This document shows, one piece after another, positions 7,085-12,987 of a stretch of 16,399 bases of DNA; the first letter of the stretch is position 1; every line of letters starts with the position of its first letter. The stretch comes from JACOTK01 sp038256565 (GTDB lineage: Bacteria > Actinomycetota > Acidimicrobiia > Acidimicrobiales > CADCSY01). The DNA lies in assembly GCA_038256565.1 (NCBI GenBank), contig JBBSKG010000057.1, forward strand, positions 1-16,399, written 5' to 3'. The position numbers and the translations under genes were made by a program. The notes under the pieces were generated by a model. That model was not told the origin of the DNA. It saw only the letters and a list, made by a program, of their open reading frames with translations, and searched no databases.

Positions 7085-7210
7085 CTAGAGGCTCATGAAC
7101 AGATCGACCTTATGTCTGCCAAAGATTCGTTGTACCAATCTTCGCCTGGTACAACAGGGCCTGTATCTGATTGAGCACCGCCTATCGGCAGATGCTCTAG
7201 AGGCTCATGA
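7085..7210. repeat. 14-bp direct repeat around two potential start codons
   Basis: CTAGAGGCTCATGA occurs at 7085-7098 and again at 7197-7210. Each copy contains AGAGG followed three bases later by ATG. The second ATG is the start of tadA. The first opens a 39-codon ORF. The copies are 112 bases apart, so the two ATGs are in different frames. Confidence 0.85.
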
Positions 7211-7214
7211 CTGA
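7095..7214 (+). CDS. Possible 39-residue leader ORF overlapping the tadA start
   Basis: An ATG at 7095, preceded by the same AGAGGCTC context as tadA, opens 39 codons that end in a TGA at 7212-7214, eight bases inside tadA. The predicted peptide begins MNRSTLCLPKIRC, is basic and has no domain I recognise. Termination next to a downstream start is the usual geometry for translational coupling or a leader peptide. Against it: it is short, the codon use gives no clear support, and the repeated start context could be a chance duplication. Confidence 0.25.
   Translation: MNRSTLCLPKIRCTNLRLVQQGLYLIEHRLSADALEAHD
7129..7155. repeat. 9-bp perfect inverted repeat upstream of tadA
   Basis: GTTGTACCA (7129-7137) and TGGTACAAC (7147-7155) are exact complements around a 9-base spacer. 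It could be a dimeric operator or an RNA hairpin with a 9-base loop. It sits 51 bases before the tadA ATG and inside the possible leader ORF. Confidence 0.5.
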
Positions 7215-7662
7215 CGATCAAGCAATGGAACTAGCTCTTAATGAGGCACGAGCGGCAGCGCTTGCAGGCGACGTTCCCGTGGGGGCAGTCGTCTTAAGTG
7301 CTGATGGAGCGATTTTGAGCACGGGTCGAAACGAACGTGAGCTACATCACGACCCCACTGCACATGCAGAAATACGGGCTCTACAGAGAGCCGCCGCCAA
7401 GTTGGGAGCGTGGCGGCTCACTGATACGACTTTGGTCGTAACGCTGGAACCTTGCCCCATGTGTGCCGGAGCGCTCGTAGCAGCACGAGTTGGCCGTGTC
7501 GTCTTCGGTGTCACCGATCCCAAAGCAGGCGCTTGTGGGTCGCTTTACAACCTCTGTTCCGACCCTCGCCTCAACCATGAAGTCGCCATCACATCTGGCG
7601 TGCAAACGGCTGCATGTGGCGAATTGTTAACAACATTCTTTACTGAGCGCCGAGACCGATAG
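7207..7662 (+). CDS. tadA: tRNA-specific adenosine-34 deaminase
   Basis: Deaminates wobble adenosine 34 of tRNA-Arg(ACG) to inosine, which lets one tRNA read CGU, CGC and CGA. The product is 151 residues, the normal length. The zinc-dependent cytidine/adenosine deaminase signature is complete: HAE at 53-55 (His53 ligand, Glu55 proton shuttle) and PCPMC at 82-86 (Cys83 and Cys86 ligands). The conserved DVPVGAVV segment is at 22-29. The ATG at 7207 has AGAGG only three bases upstream, a short but usable spacing. It lies between two tRNA-Ser genes and opposite the SRP RNA, dnaX and recR genes, a neighbourhood also known in Bacillus. The tail GELLTTFFTERRDR is the usual family ending. Confidence 0.96.
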   Translation: MTDDQAMELALNEARAAALAGDVPVGAVVLSADGAILSTGRNERELHHDPTAHAEIRALQRAAAKLGAWRLTDTTLVVTLEPCPMCAGALVAARVGRVVFGVTDPKAGACGSLYNLCSDPRLNHEVAITSGVQTAACGELLTTFFTERRDR

Positions 7663-7673
7663 TCTCAGGAGCG

Positions 7674-7763
7674 GGAGAGATGCCAGAGCGGACGAATGGG
7701 GCGGCCTCGAAAGCCGTTGTGGGTTTCGGCTCACCGTGGGTTCGAATCCCACTCTCTCCGCCA
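7674..7763 (+). tRNA. tRNA-Ser(CGA)
   Basis: Type II tRNA with a long variable arm, 11 bases after the tadA stop. The acceptor GGAGAGA pairs fully with TCTCTCC, discriminator G, and CCA is encoded. The anticodon stem GCGGC/GCCGT encloses loop CTCGAAA, anticodon CGA at 7708-7710, reading UCG. It shares its T arm with tRNA-Ser(GGA) upstream. Confidence 0.97.
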
Positions 7764-7834
7764 ATGTGATGTTCTCAAGACATCGGCAACAAAGTTGTTT
7801 CACCGCACGTGCTCAGGACCCGTAGTCTCGATGT
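7764..7834 (+). other. Spacer with two small hairpins after tRNA-Ser(CGA)
   Basis: GATGT (7768-7772) pairs with ACATC (7780-7784), and AACAA (7788-7792) pairs with TTGTT (7795-7799). Either could help end the tRNA transcript, but neither is followed by a clear T run. No strong ribosome site is visible before the ABC transporter ATG. Confidence 0.3.
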
Positions 7835-9733
7835 ATGCAAGTTGGTATGCCCCCCCATGTCGAGATCCGCGTCCGAGCTAATGGTTCAGGTGAAAATGGT
7901 GGCCCAGCTCGGGGGACACTGCGTCGCGTTCTGACCTTCACAAACCCATACCGCTTCAAAATCATCGGTTTCTTAGTAGTAGTCATGGTGGGCTCGCTCA
8001 TTGCACTCGCGCCACCCCTGTTGTTCAAACAGATCATCGACGTCGCCCTGGTAAAAGGAGATAAAGACCTCGTCACTACGCTGGCCTTACTGACTCTTGT
8101 AGCGGCAGCAGCTGAAATTTCTATCGACCTCGTTCAGCGTTACCTGTCATCAAGCATTGGTGAGGGACTCATCTTTGACCTACGCAGCGCTGTGTTTGAT
8201 CACGTGCAACGCATGCCTTTGGCATTCTTCACTCGGACACAAACCGGAGCGCTCATTAGTCGTATGAACAACGACGTAATCGGTGCACAACGAGCAGTCA
8301 CTGGCACGCTCGGTCAAGTCGTATTCAATGTCTTCACGTTGGTTTCGACAATAGGCGTAATGGTGACACTCGAATGGCGCATGACAGCACTTTCGCTCGT
8401 GCTCTTGCCCCTGTTCATCATCCCTTCCAAAAGGGTTGGAGTTCGTCTACAGGATCTGACTAGAGAAGGCATGGATCTAAACGCCTCAATGAACACAACC
8501 ATGACTGAACGCTTCAACGTGTCGGGTGCAATGTTGGTCAAACTCTTTGGTCGCCACGAAGACGAGCTGGTTGGTTTCACAAATCGAGCAGCGCGCGTCA
8601 GAGACGTCGGCATAAAAAACGCCATCTACGGAAGAGCTTTCTTTTCATCTTTGAGCCTGGTTGGCGGAGTCGGCACCGCCGTCATCTACTGGTGGGGTGG
8701 ACACCTTGTCATCGATAACGCAATCGAGCCTGGAACTTTGGTAGCCATGGCTGCATTGGTGACTCGCATCTACCAACCAATTACCAGCCTTACCAATGCA
8801 CGCATCGACGTCATGACAGCTCTCGTGTCGTTCGAGCGAGTATTTGAAGTGCTCGACGCTCCTCGGCTCATTGACGATGCCCCGGACGCCATCGAGCTGA
8901 TCGAGCCCAAGGGCGCGGTTGAGTTTTCCGATGTGTGGTTCCGCTACCCATCAGCAACAGAGGTTTCTTTGGCTTCGCTCGAATATGAAGACCCATCGAC
9001 CAGTCTCGACGACCGAGTTGGCCCTTATGTCTTGGAGGCCATCTCACTTCACATTCAGCCCGGTCAGCTCATTGCACTAGTGGGGCCCTCGGGAGCCGGG
9101 AAATCCACCCTTGCCTCACTGGTACCACGTCTCTACGACGTCACCAAAGGCTCGCTCAAGGTCGATGGGCATGACGTACGAGCCTTGACCCAAGCGAGTC
9201 TGCGCCAAGCCATTGGAGTGGTCAACCAAGACCCTCACCTCTTCCACGACACGGTTGCTTCTAACCTGCGTTACGCGCGACCCGATGCCACCGATGCCGA
9301 ACTTGTACAGGCTTGTCGTGCGGCTCAGATTCACCAGGTAATCGCTGATCTTCCCGATGGATACAACACCGTGGTGGGTGAACGCGGCTATCGGTTATCT
9401 GGGGGAGAAAAGCAACGTCTATCTATTGCTCGCATGCTTTTGAAAAACCCCGCCATTGTTGTTCTTGACGAAGCCACCAGTCATCTAGACGCTGAAAACG
9501 AGGCGCTCGTACAACAAGCTCTTAGTGCGGCTTTGACTGGAAGGACCTCGATTGTGATCGCCCATCGCCTATCTACCATTCAAGCGGCCGACGAAATCGT
9601 GGTTCTTGAACACGGCAAGATTATTGAACGAGGTTCACACGAGAATCTCTTAGCGGCAGGAAAGCTATATGCAAGCCACTATCAAACGCTCATAGGCGAA
9701 GATCGTGGGCTCATTCACGAGGCTCCTCTCTAA
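7835..9733 (+). CDS. ABC exporter with fused membrane and ATPase domains
   Basis: Half-transporter of the MsbA/MdlB type that works as a dimer and exports a hydrophobic substrate or peptide; the substrate cannot be told from sequence. The product is 632 residues. A type IV exporter membrane domain spans about 40-330 with six predicted helices. The nucleotide-binding domain begins near 360: A-loop Tyr371, Walker A GPSGAGKS at 417-424, Q-loop Gln465, signature LSGGE at 521-525, Walker B IVVLDEATS at 541-549 with catalytic Glu546, and H-loop His577. All catalytic residues are intact. An extra stretch of about 25 residues (372-396, acidic and serine-rich) lies between the A-loop and the next strand. 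Upstream in-frame ATGs at 7835 and 7847 are both possible; neither has a good ribosome site. The stop overlaps the convergent HAD gene by four bases. Confidence 0.95.
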   Translation: MQVGMPPHVEIRVRANGSGENGGPARGTLRRVLTFTNPYRFKIIGFLVVVMVGSLIALAPPLLFKQIIDVALVKGDKDLVTTLALLTLVAAAAEISIDLVQRYLSSSIGEGLIFDLRSAVFDHVQRMPLAFFTRTQTGALISRMNNDVIGAQRAVTGTLGQVVFNVFTLVSTIGVMVTLEWRMTALSLVLLPLFIIPSKRVGVRLQDLTREGMDLNASMNTTMTERFNVSGAMLVKLFGRHEDELVGFTNRAARVRDVGIKNAIYGRAFFSSLSLVGGVGTAVIYWWGGHLVIDNAIEPGTLVAMAALVTRIYQPITSLTNARIDVMTALVSFERVFEVLDAPRLIDDAPDAIELIEPKGAVEFSDVWFRYPSATEVSLASLEYEDPSTSLDDRVGPYVLEAISLHIQPGQLIALVGPSGAGKSTLASLVPRLYDVTKGSLKVDGHDVRALTQASLRQAIGVVNQDPHLFHDTVASNLRYARPDATDAELVQACRAAQIHQVIADLPDGYNTVVGERGYRLSGGEKQRLSIARMLLKNPAIVVLDEATSHLDAENEALVQQALSAALTGRTSIVIAHRLSTIQAADEIVVLEHGKIIERGSHENLLAAGKLYASHYQTLIGEDRGLIHEAPL

Positions 9734-10440
9734 AACCACCCGTCGATTATCGCTGGTAGTTCAGCCAAACGGGTGATAACGGCATCGGGCTCGACGTCCC
9801 ATACTGGAGCGTGATCGTTCGCCACATGCACACCTCGCATTCCCACTTGCTTTGCACCCCAGACGTCGTCATAAAGACGATCTCCCACAAACACCGCCTT
9901 GGCAGGGTCGCCAACTTCAACAGCAGCCAGCGTTGCCTCAAAGACGGACGGATGAGGCTTGAGATGGCTCATTTCGCTTGAATACAACCGCGCGTCAATA
10001 AAGCCTGCCAAGCCATCACGTTCAAGGAAATGCTCGTGAAAAGCTCGGGGCCAATGTGTGTTGGAAAGTAAAGCTATGCGAATGCCTCGCTCGGCTAATG
10101 CAGACAACATCGGGGCCGCATCGTCGTAGTGACGAATATGGGGAGTCCAAGCATCGAGATGTCCGAGTGCTGCCTCCTCTAGAACGGCCTCAGCAACATC
10201 AAGACCTAATTCCTTGGAAGCCTCGTCGATCAATTCTGCGAGGGTACCCGACAGACATGACCCAGCAGTCCGTGCCCAAAACCTTTCCTCGACTGCCACC
10301 AAGCGTGCCGTCACTTCTTCTTCACGTTCAGGGCTAGGTGCAAGATGGTGGGCCGCCAAGGTCCATACATCAATCATCTCGACTGACACGAACTCGGCCA
10401 GCGTCCCTCCCCAGTCAAATAGCACCGCTTCTACCGCCAT
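9730..10440 (-). CDS. HAD-superfamily hydrolase
   Basis: Cytoplasmic haloacid-dehalogenase-fold protein, probably a small-molecule phosphatase; substrate unknown. From the ATG at 10440 the product is 236 residues (two GTG codons immediately upstream would add two residues). Motif I is DWGGT at 9-13 with nucleophile Asp9, motif II is LLSNT with Ser126, motif III Lys161 is in HLKPHPSVFEA, and motif IV is VGDRLYDDVWGAK with Asp187 and Asp191/192. A helical cap occupies roughly residues 15-100. The usual second Asp of motif I (DxD), which acts as acid/base in phosphatases, is Gly11 here; such variants exist in the superfamily, but mechanism or activity may differ. It is convergent with the ABC exporter (four-base overlap) and divergent from the prenyl synthase, so it looks monocistronic. 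Confidence 0.9.
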   Translation of the reverse strand: MAVEAVLFDWGGTLAEFVSVEMIDVWTLAAHHLAPSPEREEEVTARLVAVEERFWARTAGSCLSGTLAELIDEASKELGLDVAEAVLEEAALGHLDAWTPHIRHYDDAAPMLSALAERGIRIALLSNTHWPRAFHEHFLERDGLAGFIDARLYSSEMSHLKPHPSVFEATLAAVEVGDPAKAVFVGDRLYDDVWGAKQVGMRGVHVANDHAPVWDVEPDAVITRLAELPAIIDGWF

Positions 10441-10506
10441 CACCACAAGTTAGACCGTCTCAGTAAATGAGGAGCCTCGGTAAATGAAGATCGCTTGTTG
10501 TTCCAA

Positions 10507-10536
10507 GCCGCCCCCCTCATAGGGTGGGGGCGTGGC
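10507..10536 (+). promoter_or_regulatory. Hairpin enclosing the prenyl synthase start codon
   Basis: GCCGC (10507-10511) pairs with GTGGC (10532-10536) including one G.U, and CCCCC (10512-10516) pairs with GGGGG (10526-10530), with C10531 bulged and a 9-base loop. The GTG start is inside the stem and the purine-rich ribosome-site region is in the loop and 3' arm. In RNA this would be a very stable stem that hides the start, so it may control translation. If transcription begins inside or after the 5' arm, the hairpin does not form. Confidence 0.5.
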
Positions 10537-11617
10537 GTCACCAAATGACCATCTATCAAATAGGCCATCAGAGCCACCGGCATGGCTCGCGACGATTGCC
10601 ACTGGTGTTGAACAGCGTCTGAAAACTCTCTTCGAGATCGAAATAGACAGATGGGCGAAGGTCGACCCAGAACTTGAGCCACCCCTCACTTGTCTTGCTG
10701 AACTAACCCTCTCGGGCGGCAAGCGCCTGCGCCCAGCCTTTTGTCATTGGGCATTTGTTGGCGCTGGTGGTGACCCAGCTGACCCGATACTCACCGATGT
10801 TGGCGCTGCATTCGAACTGCTCCATGCCTTTGCGCTGATTCACGACGACGTAATGGACGGCTCCGAATATCGCCGAGGCCTTCTTACAGCGCATGAGCAG
10901 TACTCCCGCAAGCACGAACAGCAGGGGTGGCGAGGCGAGCCACGGCGCTTTGGCGAAGGGGTGGCCATTCTCATCGGCGATCTAGCGTTCGTCTACGCCG
11001 ACACTTTGCTTGCAGGAGTGCCGCCACCAGCTCGTTGCCTTTATGACGAAATGCGAATTGAAATAAATGTTGGGCAATATCTCGACATGATGGGCACAGC
11101 TCAGGCACAGGCTTCAGTTGCTGGCACCAGAAGAATCGCTATGTATAAATCAGCCAAATACACAATCGAGCGGCCGCTTCATATAGGCGCTGCGCTTTTG
11201 AACCGTTTTGACGAGTTAGCGAAACCCCTTTCTGCATATGGCCTTCCCCTGGGTGAAGCATTTCAATTGCGAGACGACATCCTCGGAGCGTTTGGAAATG
11301 CAGACTCGACCGGCAAACCCGTTGGCGACGACCTCATTGAAGCCAAGCCCACATTGTTGTTAGCCCTTGCCCGTGAGCAGGCCCGTAAAGATGCGGCCAT
11401 GATCCTTGATCGCGTAGGGGCTCCCGATCTTGGATCAAACGAGATTGAAGCCATTCAAGAAATCATGGTGAGCACAGGGGCTCTCAAAAAAGTTGAGGTC
11501 TTGATTTCATCATTAACTGATGAGGCCATCTCTGCCATAAGTAATGCACCTATAGAAGCGGAAGCGAAAACTGCCTTGATAGAGATTGCGCCCTACGTGG
11601 CCTGGCGTGACCGATAA
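10532..11617 (+). CDS. Polyprenyl synthetase (geranylgeranyl-diphosphate-synthase-like)
   Basis: Trans-prenyltransferase that extends allylic diphosphates with isopentenyl diphosphate. The product is 361 residues. GGKRLRP at 62-68 binds substrate; the first Asp-rich motif DDVMD is at 105-109 and the second, QLRDDILGAFG, at 246-255; the GKPVGDD segment follows at 261-267. The first motif lacks the two-residue insertion of bacterial farnesyl synthases, and Phe100 stands five residues before it, which favours a C20-type product; chain length is an inference. The GTG at 10532 is the only reasonable start, because an in-frame TAG occurs at 10520 and the next in-frame start is far inside. It lies in a hairpin. 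A SURF1 gene follows, overlapping or nearly touching through a duplicated junction. Confidence 0.93.
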   Translation: MASPNDHLSNRPSEPPAWLATIATGVEQRLKTLFEIEIDRWAKVDPELEPPLTCLAELTLSGGKRLRPAFCHWAFVGAGGDPADPILTDVGAAFELLHAFALIHDDVMDGSEYRRGLLTAHEQYSRKHEQQGWRGEPRRFGEGVAILIGDLAFVYADTLLAGVPPPARCLYDEMRIEINVGQYLDMMGTAQAQASVAGTRRIAMYKSAKYTIERPLHIGAALLNRFDELAKPLSAYGLPLGEAFQLRDDILGAFGNADSTGKPVGDDLIEAKPTLLLALAREQARKDAAMILDRVGAPDLGSNEIEAIQEIMVSTGALKKVEVLISSLTDEAISAISNAPIEAEAKTALIEIAPYVAWRDR

Positions 11618-11641
11618 TGCGTGGCCTGGCGTGACCGATAA
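11596..11641 (+). repeat. Perfect 22-bp tandem duplication at the prenyl synthase/SURF1 junction
   Basis: The 22 bases at 11596-11617 recur exactly at 11620-11641, separated by TG, a period of 24. The first copy encodes the last residues of the prenyl synthase (VAWRDR, then TAA). Both copies contain GTGACCGATAA, and both GTGs are in frame with SURF1 because 24 is a multiple of three. An ancestral junction with an 11-base overlap, later duplicated, explains this. Confidence 0.95.
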
Positions 11642-12404
11642 AAACTTGACCGTGATAAACCGTCCCGGCTCTTATCGCTTTGCGATTCGCCCAAAGTGGG
11701 TCATTGGCCACCTCATTGTCATTGCTATAACCATCTCTTTTATCAACCTAGGTTTTTGGCAACTCAGTCGGCTCGATGAGAAGAAAACTCTCAACAGCCT
11801 GGTGGCCCAACGGATGGAGGAACCCACCAAACCTCTTGCATCGCTCATCAAGCCCACAAATGACATTGACGATCCCCAAATCAATCAAATTGTTCATCGT
11901 CGAGTTCGAGTCACCGGTAGCTTCGACCAAAAGGCCGAGGTGCTCGTAAGGTCTCGCTCACTCAACGGTCTGGCTGGGTATCACGTCTTGACACCCTTGC
12001 TAGAAAAGAAAGGCACGGCGGTTCTTATCAACCGTGGCTGGGTACAGAACCCTGATTCAGCTCGAACCGCTCCACGTGGAACCGTTGAGGTCACCGGTCT
12101 TGTCCTCGCCACTCAACGCCGAGGCAGCATAGGACCCACTGATCCCCCTAATGGAGTAGTAAGTGAACTCGCCCGTTCAGACATTGAACGCGTGCAACGC
12201 CAATATCGCCTCGATCTATACCCAGTAATCGTGCAACTCGTTACGGCAAAACCAACAGCGTCGCTTGATATGCCGATCGTCTTACCCCCGCCCACCCAAG
12301 ATGAAGGAAACCATTTGTCCTATGCACTTCAATGGTTTGCCTTCACGGCAATTGCAATCATCGGCTGGGCAGCACTACTCCGCCGAACCGCGGCGTCTAA
12401 ATAA
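11631..12404 (+). CDS. SURF1 family cytochrome c oxidase assembly protein
   Basis: Membrane protein that helps assemble the haem a/a3 centre of aa3-type cytochrome oxidase, implying aerobic respiration. From the GTG at 11631 it has 257 residues, near the family norm. TM1 is at about 23-42, followed by the signature NLGFWQLSRLDEK; the extracytoplasmic domain contains YHVLTPL and INRGWV (133-138); the C-terminus has the typical NHLSYALQWF motif running into TM2 at about 230-250, then a basic end. The frame is also open to a GTG at 11607 in the first copy of the 24-bp period and to an ATG at 11586 inside the prenyl synthase; either would add a WPGVTDNAWPGVTDKN-like repeat. I prefer 11631, but no ribosome site decides it. 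No cytochrome oxidase subunit gene is nearby. Confidence 0.93.
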   Translation: MTDKNLTVINRPGSYRFAIRPKWVIGHLIVIAITISFINLGFWQLSRLDEKKTLNSLVAQRMEEPTKPLASLIKPTNDIDDPQINQIVHRRVRVTGSFDQKAEVLVRSRSLNGLAGYHVLTPLLEKKGTAVLINRGWVQNPDSARTAPRGTVEVTGLVLATQRRGSIGPTDPPNGVVSELARSDIERVQRQYRLDLYPVIVQLVTAKPTASLDMPIVLPPPTQDEGNHLSYALQWFAFTAIAIIGWAALLRRTAASK

Positions 12405-12420
12405 CTGGGCTGCGACAAAA

Positions 12421-12452
12421 AGAAAGGTGAGCCCCGAAGGGCTCACCTTTCT
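12421..12452. terminator. Bidirectional intrinsic terminator between SURF1 and the LPXTG protein gene
   Basis: A perfect 14-bp stem (AGAAAGGTGAGCCC, loop CGAA, exact complement) starts 17 bases after the SURF1 stop and ends 27 bases before the stop of the convergent minus-strand gene. The plus strand continues CTTTAAC; on the minus strand the stem runs into TTTCTTTTTG, a stronger T tract. It should end both converging transcripts. Confidence 0.9.
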
Positions 12453-12478
12453 TTAACTAATTTAAAGAAGAGTTTGTA

Positions 12479-12832
12479 CTAGTTCTGGACCGTACGACGA
12501 CGGCTGGCTCGAATGCCAACAACGCCGAGGCCAGCAAGAGCAAGTACACCAAGGGCGCTTATATCTCCACCGGTAACGGGAAGACGTGATGCAGCCAAAC
12601 CAGGGTCAGCAGCAACCGCTACACCAGCAACCTGAGGACTAATGTCCCCAATGATCTTTACCGTGGTGGTAGGCGCAACTGCAACGCCAGCGACCGTGGT
12701 AGGCACGACAGTGGTCGTAGGGGCAGCGGTTCCATATGGCGCAACCTGTTCAGGAGCAGCACCGGCACCAGCAACACCCAAGGTCAGAAAGCCGCCAGCG
12801 ACAATTGTTCCGATAAGCATCTTGTTCCGCAT
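12479..12832 (-). CDS. Small secreted LPXTG-anchored surface protein
   Basis: I do not recognise a named family, but the architecture is clear in 117 residues: a signal peptide (basic MRNK, hydrophobic core, AGAGAA cleavage region near 24-26), a mature part of only about 58 residues rich in Ala, Val, Thr and Pro, the sortase motif LPVTG at 84-88, a hydrophobic segment at about 92-107 and a basic tail RRRTVQN. VAGVAVA appears twice (about 47-53 and 69-75), and PTTTV-type runs suggest an O-glycosylated or extended linker. Sortase would cleave after Thr87 and attach the protein to peptidoglycan. The ATG at 12832 has GAGGAG (12839-12844) six bases upstream. It is followed by a strong terminator, so it ends its transcription unit. 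Without a visible domain it may be a spacer or coat protein. No sortase gene is in the window. Confidence 0.85.
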   Translation of the reverse strand: MRNKMLIGTIVAGGFLTLGVAGAGAAPEQVAPYGTAAPTTTVVPTTVAGVAVAPTTTVKIIGDISPQVAGVAVAADPGLAASRLPVTGGDISALGVLALAGLGVVGIRASRRRTVQN

Positions 12833-12987
12833 GTTCAGCTCCTCAATCTCATCGCAGACGCGATGTCTGTGTATATAACCTCTGGTCGTACAGAGTAGTT
12901 CACCTTCAGCATTGATACATCCTGCTACGTAGTAAAAGTTTTTTTAACGTAAAAGTTTTTTAACCTTCACGTGCGAAGATGATACGT
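12833..12987 (-). promoter_or_regulatory. Probable promoter and leader of the LPXTG protein gene, with AT-rich repeats
   Basis: On the minus strand TATATA (12872-12877) fits a -10 box, which would put initiation near 12865. Just upstream CTCTG and CAGAG (12880-12884, 12891-12895) form an inverted repeat over the spacer region, and CATCGC/GCGATG (12850-12855, 12860-12865) forms a 4-base-loop hairpin in the leader. Further upstream are two tandem AT-rich units at 12932-12964. No consensus -35 is evident, so the promoter is a suggestion. Confidence 0.4.
12932..12964. repeat. Two tandem AT-rich 16-17-bp repeats
   Basis: GTAAAAGTTTTTTTAAC (12932-12948) is followed directly by the same unit with one T less (12949-12964). 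They lie 23 bases past the end of the DUF4012 gene and upstream of the LPXTG gene's likely promoter. They could be an upstream promoter element or a protein-binding site, or a by-product of slippage. Confidence 0.8.

Larger units (their letters stand above)
6905..7206. other. 302-base region between tRNA-Ser(GGA) and tadA
   Basis: No gene over 60 codons is convincing here. It holds a segment bounded by a perfect 17-bp inverted repeat (6918-7026), a 9-bp inverted repeat (7129-7155), a 14-bp direct repeat (7085-7098 and 7197-7210), and a possible 39-codon ORF (7095-7214). These are listed separately. Confidence 0.6.

Noticed and set aside
6803..7174. Open frame of 123 codons across tRNA-Ser(GGA)
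   Set aside because: It reads through the tRNA and the inverted repeat, has no ribosome site and no domain; an accidental frame.
7696..7881. Open frame of 61 codons starting inside tRNA-Ser(CGA)
   Set aside because: It overlaps the tRNA and the ABC exporter start and has no coding support.
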